A stretch of 40,241 nucleotides of DNA, taken from the NCBI GenBank assembly GCA_949285105.1, contig CASDXH010000008.1:1-40241 (forward strand), read 5' to 3'. The notes below the pieces were generated by a model. That model was not told the origin of the DNA, did no database searches, and saw nothing but the letters and a program-made list of their open reading frames with translations. Each line of letters opens with the position of its first letter. The stretch's first letter is position 1. This DNA comes from an uncultured Mycoplasma sp. Its GTDB lineage: Bacteria; Bacillota_I; Bacilli_A; Mycoplasmatales; Mycoplasmoidaceae. Position numbers and translations under genes: made by a program. Positions 8,328 through 17,442 of this stretch are shown one piece after another.

Positions 8328-9491
8328 ATGAATACAAATGGGTATATAGCAGGGAATTCATTAATACATAGAATGAATCCATCACTAAAGTTTATTTGTT
8401 GTATTTTATTCATAGTGATGATATTCATTCCTTTCGGTTTCTTTTTCCAAATTATTTTAAGTGTTGTTGTTATTTCTATTTACTTTATTGCTAAATTACC
8501 TATTAAAAAATTAATGAATATCTTCAAATCAATATTAGTAATGATGGCACTATTAACACTTATTAATTGGTTCAGTTATAAAGGGCCTGGTGTCATATTT
8601 AATTTTGAAGATAGTGTTCATTTGTTATTCAATCCAAAATTTTCTAATGTTGTAACAATTAATGGCAAGTCTTTCTTGCAAGGTTATATGTGAGGTGGAC
8701 AATATGTTACTGGAATGCTTCCAGAAAACATTGGCCTTGACACCGTTATTAATGAAAGTAATAATATGTTAAGCTTTAATAAAGGATTTGCTGTCATTAA
8801 TTCAAGCATACTAATAGAAGGTAAAAGTTTTAATGATGTTATAAGATTGCTATCAAAAAACTATAAAGTTATCTCTTATGTAGATGGATCAAGTTTATAT
8901 TTATACCTTTACACAACTAAATGATATGGGTTTAGTTCTTTTGCAATCACATTAATGTTATATGTATCTATAAAAGTATTACTAATGATAATTGTTGTAA
9001 CTGTATTAACTTCTACAACTTCATCAGTTGAATTAACATATGCATTAGAAGATATACTAAATCCTCTTAGAATCTTTAGATTACCAATTACAATATGATC
9101 TACAACAATAGCTTTAGGAATTAGGTTTATTCCTTCGCTTTTGGATGAATCAAATAGAATATTAAAAGCTCAAGCATCAAGAGGTCTTGATTTTGTTAAT
9201 GGTAATTACATTGATAAGATGCAATCATTAAGTTCATTGATTGTTCCATTGTTCTCTATTGCTTTTAAAAAAGCTGATGAACTTGCAAACGCAATGGAAG
9301 CAAGGGGTTATGATCCAAATCAAACTAGAACAAGATATAGAGACTATAAAATCCATTTAGGTGATTGAGTATTCTTTGCTTTTATGTGTATGCTACTAGG
9401 ATTCTTTATTGCAATGATATCATTTGGTAAAACTGTCTACATTACACCATTAGGTTTATTAGATGCAATTATTATGTTTGGTAAGAATTAA
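8328..9491 (+). CDS. ecfT: ECF transporter transmembrane subunit EcfT, enlarged
   Basis: 387 residues with UGA as Trp; typical EcfT is ~265. It is the membrane scaffold that couples the EcfA ATPases to substrate-binding S-components. The N-terminus (YIAGNSLIHRMNPSLKF) and three early hydrophobic helices match the family. The two Ala-Arg-Gly-type coupling motifs are present as ASRG (in KAQASRGLDF) and ARG (in AMEARGYDP). Between the third helix (~residue 83) and the next (~197) lies a ~110-residue non-hydrophobic insertion, predicted to form a soluble domain. The stop is 3 bases before the truA start. Position, size class and motifs make the call firm; the insertion's role is unknown. Confidence 0.92.
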
Positions 9492-9494
9492 AAT

Positions 9495-10229
9495 ATGGAA
9501 AAAACATATTGTGTAAAGGTTGCATATGATGGTTCAATGTTTTTTGGTTGAGCTAAGCAAAGCGACAATTCAATAAGAACAGTTCAAGGTTGCATTGAGA
9601 ATTTACTATCTGAGATAACAAAAGAAAAAGTAAGTATCTACGCTTCTGGAAGAACAGATAAATATGTTCATGCTATTGATCAGTGTTTTCACTTTAAAAC
9701 TAAATATGATTTGGATAAGAAAATACTTTTTAAGCAAATGCTTATTAATCAACCAGAAGACATATCATTTAAATCAATAAAACTTGTTGATAGTTCGTTC
9801 CACTCTCGTTTCTCTATTAAAAGAAAAACTTATCTTTATAAAGTAAATATTGGGAAGTTCAACGTATTTGAAAGAAACTATGTTCTTCAATATAACAAAC
9901 CAATTGATATTAAAAGTTTAAAAAAGGTAAGCAAACTTTTTATTGGGGAAAAAAATTTTCTTTCTTTTAGCACATCAGAGTCTGCAAATAGTGTTAGACT
10001 AATTGAAAGTATTAAGATAACAAAAAAAGATAATTATGTTTACTTTTATTTCACTGGTAATGGATTTTTAAGAAGCATGATTAGAATGATTGTTGGCACA
10101 TTGCTTTGCTATAACGAAAATAAAGTGACTATAGATCAAATTAATTATTATTTAGAAAATCCAAAAAAAGGTTCAAGCCAAATTAAAGCTGATGGTTGTG
10201 GACTATACTTATACAAAACAATTTATTAA
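9495..10229 (+). CDS. truA: tRNA pseudouridine(38-40) synthase
   Basis: 244 residues. It converts uridines 38-40 of the tRNA anticodon arm to pseudouridine. The catalytic Asp is D55 in SGRTDKYVHA; the family's usual GRTDxGVHA has Gly where this has Tyr at 57. The C-terminal segment with GNGFLRSMIRMIVGTLL is the standard TruA block. One UGA Trp is in FFGWAKQ. It is the last gene of the ecf operon, an arrangement also seen in Firmicutes, and is followed by a terminator. Confidence 0.95.
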
Positions 10230-10230
10230 C

Positions 10231-10260
10231 GTTAGATGATTATCTAACATTTTTATTTTT
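10231..10260 (+). terminator. terminator of the ecf-truA operon
   Basis: GTTAGAT (10231-10237) pairs with ATCTAAC (10242-10248), followed by ATTTTTATTTTT. Confidence 0.8.
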
Positions 10261-10267
10261 GTAATGA

Positions 10268-10298
10268 TGAAAAATAAAAAATGCGAATTACTCGCATT
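10268..10298 (-). terminator. terminator of the padR-like gene
   Basis: On the minus strand AATGCGA and TCGCATT (plus 10280-10286 and 10292-10298) form a stem followed by TTTTTATTTTTC. It sits just after the minus-strand stop codon. Confidence 0.75.
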
Positions 10299-10306
10299 AA
10301 TTAAAA

Positions 10307-10870
10307 TTATTGTTTATCTCATTCTTTATTTTTGATACCTTCAATTAATTCGTCAATTCACTTAAGTGTGTAATTTCATGAATTTAAACCATATCTTATA
10401 GTTTGGTGTCAGTATCATTTGTCACGGTTCTTGCTTTTGTTTCTCTCATTTTTTTCTATTTCTTCAACTTGTAATTCAAGAGTTTTAATTTTTGTTAACA
10501 CAATAGTTTTTAGTTTTTCTAAAAATAATATATTTTTCTCATCAGATAGATAAAAACCAAAAAATGTTCTTACTAAGAACAACAATTTAACATCCAAATA
10601 TCTATCAGCTTCTACATCAATCTCTTCTTCTAATCTAAAAAATTCCTTTTTACCAAGTTCTGTAACCTTATAGATTTCTTTAACTCTATTATTAACAATT
10701 GTTGATTCTGAAGTTAAAAGACCCGATGCTTTTAATTTTTTAAATTCTATATAAACTTGTGATTGTTTAACATTGTAAAAATTTTTAATTGAATTTGATA
10801 ATAATTTGTCGAATTCATATGCTGACATAGGTCTCATATCAATTAAACCTAAAATAATAAATCTAATCAT
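10307..10870 (-). CDS. PadR-family transcriptional regulator
   Basis: 187 residues with UGA as Trp. Five UGA codons lie in the last 38 codons, so a standard-code reading ends it at 151. The N-terminal winged helix begins IRFIILGLIDMRPMSAYEFD, and the recognition region with QSQVYIEFKKLKASGLL is typical PadR. A Lys/Glu-rich helix at ~125-150 and a Trp-rich C-terminus probably form the dimerisation part. The start is the ATG at 10868-10870, preceded by GGGGGG. It is divergent from an ABC-2 transporter pair across a 150-bp gap holding a tandem operator-like array. PadR proteins commonly repress adjacent transporters until a ligand binds, so autoregulation and control of 11021-12832 are likely. 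Confidence 0.85.
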
Positions 10871-10948
10871 ATTCCCCCCGAAACATAAATATGTTATATA
10901 TACTTTTTCTTTTTAAACAAAAAAGTTTGAATCTCCTAAAAATTATTA

Positions 10949-10954
10949 TATAAT
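10949..10954 (+). promoter_or_regulatory. -10 box of the ABC-2 transporter operon
   Basis: TATAAT at 10949-10954, with TTGAAT at 10927-10932 as a possible -35 (16-base spacer). Transcription would begin at about 10961, exactly where the 14-bp repeats start. Confidence 0.6.
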
Positions 10955-10960
10955 ACAAAT

Positions 10961-11004
10961 TACTAAATATATAGTACTTAATATTTAGTATTAAATATTT
11001 AGTA
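10961..11004 (+). promoter_or_regulatory. 14-bp tandem operator-like array
   Basis: Three consecutive 14-base units (TACTAAATATATAG, TACTTAATATTTAG, TATTAAATATTTAG) followed by a fourth TA. Read in 16-base windows, each is a near-palindrome of the form TAyT(N8)AGTA. The array lies between the -10 and the ribosome binding site AAGGAGA (11010-11016), so a bound protein would block transcription. The divergent PadR regulator is the obvious candidate ligand. The sequence structure is direct; the binding is inference. Confidence 0.7.
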
Positions 11005-11020
11005 TGATGAAAGGAGATAT

Positions 11021-12031
11021 ATGAAGATACAAAAAAGTAACAAGATAAACTTTAGTAGTTTGTTCATCGGTTGGAAGCCATTATTTGGGCTGATTAATGA
11101 ATCTTTCTGAAGAGGAGTATTTGGTCCATTCTTCGCTTTTATATTCCCAATTATATTCATTGCGATACTTGGTAGTGTATTAGGGTATTCACAACTTCTT
11201 GGTGGTGCGTTGGCTATAGCACCAATGTCAATTACTACAACATCAATGCCTACATTAATGTTTGAGTTTAAAAAATCTTCATTACTTAAAAGAATTGGTA
11301 GTACCCCAATAAAAATTTCTTCATTTTTATGAGTTGCGATTTTATATTACTTAATGATTATTTTTGCATCTGTTGTTTGATGTATTGTGTTCTCTATGTT
11401 AATGTTTGGTATTTCTCATTGAACAAGTGGTGAGGTTATATCTGAAGGAATTACTGGTGTTAAGGGTGCGTTAATATCTATGAATTTTAGAGATACATTA
11501 GAAAATGTTAATTGATTTGGATTTATTTGAGGTCAATTAATGTTAACATTGGTTGGGTTAGTATTTGGTATGATGCTTGTGGCAATCTTGAAATCAACTC
11601 CTGCAATTCAAGCAATTGGAACAACAGTTTTAATTACTTCACAATTTTTAACAGCTATGGTTTTACCAATTGGTACAGTAAGAGAAATCGAACCGCTTTG
11701 ATATTTAGGATATGTTTTATCACCATTTAAAACACCAACTAACATGATCCTAGAATCATGAAACGGAAGTGTGCAATTACCATCAATGGATCAAATAATG
11801 TCACCTGTGAATGGAATGCCAGGACAAATACAAGACATTAACTTCGTAAATTACACAACACAAGGTAATCCATTTGATATCAACAAAGAATATTGATACT
11901 TTAACAGCGATGGTAAAAATCTTTTAATCTTAGGTAAAGCTGAAAAAATAGTTTCACTAGTTCTACCATTTGTGTGAATGGGAATATTTGGATTTGTTTC
12001 AATGAAATTTTTTAAATGAACAAGTAGGTAA
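11021..12031 (+). CDS. ABC-2 type transporter permease
   Basis: 336 residues, with many UGA Trp codons. It has about six hydrophobic segments: after residue ~30 (GPFFAFIFPIIFIAILGSVLG), at ~63-85, ~105-135, ~168-188, ~193-215 and near the C-terminus. A ~65-residue hydrophilic loop between the fifth and sixth carries QLPSMDQ and GMPGQIQD segments and is probably external. This is the ABC-2 layout used for drug, lipid or peptide export. A strong ribosome binding site AAGGAGA precedes the ATG. Its ATPase begins 6 bases after the stop. The substrate is unknown; PadR control suggests a toxic compound or membrane stress. Confidence 0.8.
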
Positions 12032-12037
12032 CATAAT

Positions 12038-12832
12038 ATGGAAAATAATAATTTAGTTCACATTATAGAAGAATTTAAAAAAGTTGATACAAAAACTTAT
12101 AATGAAAAATTCATTATAAATAACAATGCACAAAAGAAATCATTAGTTGAAATAAAAGACCTAACTAAAAAATATAAAGATCTTACAGTTATTAAAAATT
12201 TAAATATCAATTTCTATGAAGGTGAAAATGTTGCAATTCTTGGTGGTAATGGTGCTGGTAAAACAACATTAATGGAAATGATTGCCGGATTAAATAAGCC
12301 TACATCAGGATCTATTGAATATAAATATGATTTCAAAAATTCTTTCTTAGAAAAAATAGGTATTCAATTTCAAGATTCTTCATTTCCAAAAGGAATAAAG
12401 GTTAAAAGAGTTATAAAATTTGTTAATGATATATATGAAACAAATATAAGTAAAAGCGATCTAGATGCTATGTTACAAATATTTGGAATTAATGAATTCT
12501 ATAATAAAAATGCTTCATCACTTTCTGGGGGGCAAAGTCAAAGATTAAATTGTTTACTTTCAATACTGCATAAACCATCAATAATAATCCTTGACGAGCT
12601 TTCAACAGGACTTGATATAACAATTAGAAACAAAATAAAAACCTTTATTAAAATGTTTGCAAAAGATAATAATATGAATATTCTTTTAGTTAGCCATAAC
12701 CTTGATGAAATTGAATATTTAGCTGACAGAATAGTTCTATTAAAAAATGGTGAAGTTTTTGTTGATGCATCAAAAGAACAAGTTATTGAAAAATTTGGTA
12801 GCTTGCAAAATATGATTGAACTTTATATATAA
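12038..12832 (+). CDS. ABC-2 transporter ATP-binding protein
   Basis: 264 residues. The first ~37 are an extra N-terminal segment before the ABC domain starts (LVEIKDLTKKYKDL). Walker A GGNGAGKTT is at 69-77, the Q-loop FQDSSF at ~111-116, the signature LSGGQSQR at 162-169, Walker B IIILDE at 182-187 and the switch His at 220. It provides ATP hydrolysis for the permease directly upstream. Both genes are transcribed from the PadR-flanked promoter and end at a strong terminator. Confidence 0.93.
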   Translation: MENNNLVHIIEEFKKVDTKTYNEKFIINNNAQKKSLVEIKDLTKKYKDLTVIKNLNINFYEGENVAILGGNGAGKTTLMEMIAGLNKPTSGSIEYKYDFKNSFLEKIGIQFQDSSFPKGIKVKRVIKFVNDIYETNISKSDLDAMLQIFGINEFYNKNASSLSGGQSQRLNCLLSILHKPSIIILDELSTGLDITIRNKIKTFIKMFAKDNNMNILLVSHNLDEIEYLADRIVLLKNGEVFVDASKEQVIEKFGSLQNMIELYI

Positions 12833-12861
12833 TTAATTACTCATTATTACTCAATTTACTT

Positions 12862-12890
12862 AGTACATCAGATAGATGTACTTTTTTATT
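12862..12890 (+). terminator. terminator of the ABC-2 operon
   Basis: AGTACATC (12862-12869) pairs with GATGTACT (12875-12882), followed by TTTTTATTTT. Confidence 0.88.
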
Positions 12891-12977
12891 TTAGTCTACA
12901 AAAAATACTGATTTGAAAAGCATTTTAAAATATGTTTACTACCAAACTATTTATTTCTTATTTTTCAAAACTTATAG

Positions 12978-12983
12978 TATAAT
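12978..12983 (+). promoter_or_regulatory. -10 box of the rpsL-rpsG-fusA operon
   Basis: TATAAT in the sequence TAGTATAATAT, about 80 bases before the rpsL ATG; no clear -35. Confidence 0.55.
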
Positions 12984-13002
12984 ATTTATCGAGTTATTTT
13001 TT

Positions 13003-13032
13003 TTATCCTAGTAAATTGATACACTTGGATAA
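13003..13032 (+). promoter_or_regulatory. str-operon leader hairpin
   Basis: TTATCC (13003-13008) pairs with GGATAA (13027-13032), then after a symmetric T-T mismatch AGT (13010-13012) pairs with ACT (13023-13025). It is in the 5' leader of rpsL and could be a ribosomal-protein autoregulation site; there is no direct proof. Confidence 0.35.
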
Positions 13033-13061
13033 GTTGTAAAGAAAAGAAGGAGAGATAACAA

Positions 13062-13493
13062 ATGCCTACTATATCACAGTTAATTAGACATGATAGAAAA
13101 GACAAAGTAAAAAAATCTAAATCTCCTGCATTAAATTATTCTTACAATTCTTTAACAAAACAAAGAAAAGCAAATCCATCTCCATTTAAAAGAGGGGTTT
13201 GTACAAGAGTTGGTACAATGACACCTAAAAAACCAAACTCTGCGTTAAGAAAATATGCAAAGGTTAGATTAACAAATAACTACGAAGTCTTAGCTTATAT
13301 ACCTGGTGAAGGTCACAACCTTCAAGAACATAGTGTTGTTTTAATCAAAGGTGGAAGAGTTAGAGACTTACCTGGGGTTAGATATCACATTATTAGAGGA
13401 ACTCTTGATACTTCTGGTGTTGATAAGAGAAGACAAGAAAGATCTGGTTATGGTGCTAAAAAACCTAAGGATAATGGACAAGGTAATAAATAA
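13062..13493 (+). CDS. rpsL: 30S ribosomal protein S12
   Basis: 143 residues, the long Gram-positive form with an N-terminal-side [12 protein letters not shown] insertion. S12 is at the decoding centre and controls translational accuracy. The [10 protein letters not shown] block (55-64) keeps the lysine linked to streptomycin sensitivity, and the C-terminal DLPGVRYH block keeps the second streptomycin-associated lysine/arginine region. A strong ribosome binding site GAAGGAGAG lies upstream. First gene of the str cluster; rpsG follows after 13 bases. Confidence 0.97.
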   Translation: MPTISQLIRHDRKDKVKKSKSPALNYSYNSLTKQRKANPSPFKRGVCTRVGTMTPKKPNSALRKYAKVRLTNNYEVLAYIPGEGHNLQEHSVVLIKGGRVRDLPGVRYHIIRGTLDTSGVDKRRQERSGYGAKKPKDNGQGNK

Positions 13494-13506
13494 GGAGTAA
13501 GTTACT

Positions 13507-13974
<468 letters not shown>

Positions 13975-13986
13975 AAAGGACACAAC

Positions 13987-16056
13987 ATGGCAAGAAAATT
14001 TGAATTAAGCAAGTTTAGAAATTTTGGTATCATGGCTCACATTGATGCTGGAAAAACTACTACTTCAGAAAGAGTTTTATTCCATGCTGGTAGAACACAC
14101 AAAATCGGTGAAGTTCATGATGGTGGTGCCACTATGGACTGAATGGAACAAGAAAAAGAACGTGGTATTACAATTACATCAGCTGCTACATATGTTACTT
14201 GAAAAGGATTTGAACTTAACTTAATTGATACTCCTGGACACGTTGATTTTACTGTTGAAGTTGAAAGATCACTAAGAGTATTAGATGGAGCTGTTACAGT
14301 TCTTGATGCTCAAAATGGTGTTGAACCACAGACTGAAACTGTTTGAAGACAAGCAAGTAAATATAAGGTTCCAAGAATTGTTTTTGTAAACAAAATGGAT
14401 AAAACAGGTGCTGACTTTGAAATGTGTGCTAGATCTTTAAAAGAAAGATTATCAGCAATTGCTGTTCCAATTCAATATCCAATCGGTGCAGAAAGTAACT
14501 TTACAGGTATCATCGATTTAGTGCAAATGAAGGCATTCATGTTCGATGGTAAACCTGAAGAAAACTTTAAAGAAGATGCTATTCCTGCAAACTTAATGGA
14601 TAAAGCAAAAGAATGAAGAACAAAAATGATTGAAGAAATAGTTAACTTCGATGACAAAGTAATGGAAAAATACTTAAATGGTGAAGAATTAACTATCGAA
14701 GAAATTAAGTCATGTATTAGAAAAGGTGTCTTATCAGCTGAATTCCACCCAATTGTTTGTGGTACAGCTTTTAAAAACAAAGGTGTTAAGTTATTACTTG
14801 ATGCTGTTGTAGATTACTTACCTTCTCCAATCGATGTACCTCCAATTAAAGGTATCCTTAACGGGCAAGAAGTTGAAAGACACAATCAAGATGACGAACC
14901 ATTTGCTGCTTTAGCTTTTAAAGTTGCAACAGACCCATTCGTTGGAAAATTAACTTTCATTAGAGTTTACTCTGGGGTTCTTCAAAAAGGATCTTATGTA
15001 TTAAACTCAACTAAAGATGAAAAAGAAAGAGTGTCGCGTCTTGTTAAGATGCACTCAAACAATAGAGATGAAATTGATGAAATAAGAGCTGGTGATATTT
15101 GTGCAGTTGTTGGTTTAAAAAATACAACCACAGGTGACACACTATGTGCTGAAAACTCACCAATTATCTTAGAATCAATGAACTTTGCAGAACCAGTTAT
15201 TTCACTAGCTGTTGAACCTAAAACAAAAGCTGACCAAGAAAAAATGGGTATTGCTTTAAGTAAGCTAGCTGAAGAGGATCCAACTTTTAGAACTTACACA
15301 GATGAAGAAACTAATCAAACAATTATTTCTGGTATGGGTGAATTACACTTAGACATTATTGTTGATAGATTAAGAAGAGAATTCAAAGTTGAAGTTGCAG
15401 TTGGTGCACCTCAAGTTTCATATAGAGAAACATTTACTCAAGAAGCTGATTCTGAAGGTAAATATATTAAACAATCTGGTGGTCGTGGACAATATGGTCA
15501 CGTACTAATTAAATTTGAACCAAATGAAAACAAGGGATTTGAATTTGTTGATAAAATAGTTGGTGGTAAGATTCCAAAAGAATATATTAAACCAATTAAA
15601 TCTGGTTTAGAAGAAGCTTTAAAATCAGGTCCACTAAGTGGTTATCCAATGATTGATATTAAAGCTACACTATATGATGGTTCTTATCATGATGTTGACT
15701 CATCAGAAATGGCTTATAAAATTGCTGCTTCAATGGCTCTTAAAGAGGCTGCTAAAAAAGCAGGAGCAGTACTTCTTGAACCAATTATGGGAGTTGAAGT
15801 TGTTGTCCCTGAACAATATTTTGGGGACACTATGGGTGACATTTCTTCTAGACGTGGAAACATCGAAGGAACAGAACAAAGAAACAATGTTCAAGTTATT
15901 AAAGCTAAAGTTCCATTGAAAGAAATGTTTGGATATGCAACTGATTTAAGATCTTTCACTCAAGGTCGTGGTAATTATACAATGCAATTTAGTCACTATG
16001 CTAAAGCACCAAAATCAATTACTGAAGAAGTTGTTTCATCTAGAACAAAAAAATAA
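13987..16056 (+). CDS. fusA: translation elongation factor G
   Basis: 689 residues, normal length. This is the GTPase that drives translocation of tRNA and mRNA. G1 AHIDAGKT is at 17-24, G3 DTPGH at 81-85 and G4 NKMD at 135-138, followed by domains II-V, with the domain IV segment GGRGQYGHV and a C-terminal [17 protein letters not shown] block. Trp residues are encoded by UGA, for example at the conserved MDWMEQE. Ribosome binding site AAAGGA. It is the third gene of the str operon; tuf follows 73 bases later, probably with its own promoter. Confidence 0.98.
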
Positions 16057-16078
16057 AAATAAAAAGATAACAATAATA

Positions 16079-16084
16079 TATAAT
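16079..16084 (+). promoter_or_regulatory. possible -10 box of tuf
   Basis: TATAAT in the fusA-tuf gap, 46 bases before the tuf ATG. No terminator separates fusA and tuf, so read-through also supplies tuf. Confidence 0.4.
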
Positions 16085-16129
16085 TAATTATGCTTTATAA
16101 ATGTTTTTAATTAATATAAGGAGATTAAA

Positions 16130-17314
16130 ATGGCAAAAGCAAAATTTGATAGAAGTAAAGAACACGTTAACATTGGTACAATTGGACACATTGACCATGG
16201 TAAAACTACATTAACTGCAGCTTTATGTACATACCTTGCTAAAAAAGGTGGAGCTAAAGCTATGAAATATGACGAAATTGATAAAGCTCCAGAAGAAAAA
16301 GCAAGAGGTATTACTATTAATACTGCTCACGTTGAATATGAAACTGCTAAAAGACACTACGCTCACGTAGACTGTCCTGGTCACGCTGACTACGTTAAAA
16401 ACATGATTACTGGTGCTGCTCAAATGGATGGGGCTATCTTAGTAGTTGCTGCTACTGATGGACCAATGCCTCAAACAAGAGAACACATCTTATTAGCTAG
16501 ACAAGTAGGGGTTCCTAAAATCGTTGTTTTCTTAAACAAATGTGATATGGTTGACGACGAAGAAATGATTGGTCTAGTTGAAATGGAAATTAGAGAATTA
16601 TTAAAATCTTATGGTTTTGATGGTGACAACGCTCCAATCATTAAAGGTTCAGCTTTAAAAGGTCTTGAAGGTGACTCTAAATGAGAAGCTAAATTAGATG
16701 AATTAATGGATGCTGTAGATAACTACATCCCAGCTCCTGAAAGAGATACTGATAAACCATTCTTATTAGCTGTTGAAGATGTTATGACAATTACTGGTCG
16801 TGGTACTGTTGTAACTGGTAGAGTTGAAAGAGGTACTTTAAAATTAAACGATGAAGTTGAAATCGTTGGTATTAAAGATACTAAAAAAGCAGTAGTTACT
16901 GGTATGGAAATGTTCAGAAAACAATTAGACGAAGTTAGAGCTGGTGATAACGCTGGGTTATTATTAAGAGGTATTAATAGAGACGAAGTTGAAAGAGGAC
17001 AAGTATTAGCTAAACCTGGATCAATTAAACCTCACTCTGAATTTGAAGCTCAAATTTATGCTCTTAAAAAAGAAGAAGGTGGAAGACATACTCCATTTGT
17101 TAACGGATATAGACCACAATTCTACTTCAGAACTACAGACGTTACTGGTGCTATCGAATTACCTAAAGGTACTGAAATGATTATGCCTGGTGACAACTCA
17201 ACAATTACAGTTAAATTAATCAGTCCAATCGCTATTGAAGATGGTTCTAAATTCTCTATTAGAGAAGGTGGAAAAACTGTTGGTGCTGGTACAGTTACAA
17301 AAATTATTAAATAA
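16130..17314 (+). CDS. tuf: translation elongation factor Tu
   Basis: 394 residues, standard. It delivers aminoacyl-tRNA to the ribosome. G1 GHIDHGKT is at 19-26, the switch region with [13 protein letters not shown] follows, G3 DCPGH is at 81-85 and G4 NKCD at 136-139. One UGA Trp lies in GDSKWEAKL. Codon choice is strongly biased to GGT/GCT/GTT compared with neighbours, as expected for a very highly expressed gene. AAGGAG ribosome binding site, and a terminator directly after. Confidence 0.98.
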
Positions 17315-17336
17315 TTTAACTTATAGACATGTCAAA

Positions 17337-17368
17337 AGATAACTTTTAATAGTTATCTTTTTTTTATT
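17337..17368 (+). terminator. terminator of the str/tuf region
   Basis: AGATAAC (17337-17343) pairs with GTTATCT (17352-17358), followed by TTTTTTTTATTTT. Confidence 0.85.
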
Positions 17369-17394
17369 TTTTCTCAATCAAAACAGTTACCATA

Positions 17395-17400
17395 TATAAT
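17395..17400 (+). promoter_or_regulatory. possible -10 box of the mtlA operon
   Basis: TATAAT 43 bases before the mtlA ATG. No clear -35 or catabolite-responsive element is visible. Confidence 0.4.
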
Positions 17401-17442
17401 TAATCTGTATATATAAGTTATTACTTTATATTTGGGGAAAGT

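Noticed and set aside
10961-11004. CRISPR array
   Set aside because: Units are 14 bases without spacers and lie between a -10 box and a ribosome binding site.
11512-11730. Plus-strand 72-codon frame within the ABC-2 permease
   Set aside because: It is in another frame of the permease gene, whose own frame is continuous once UGA is read as Trp.
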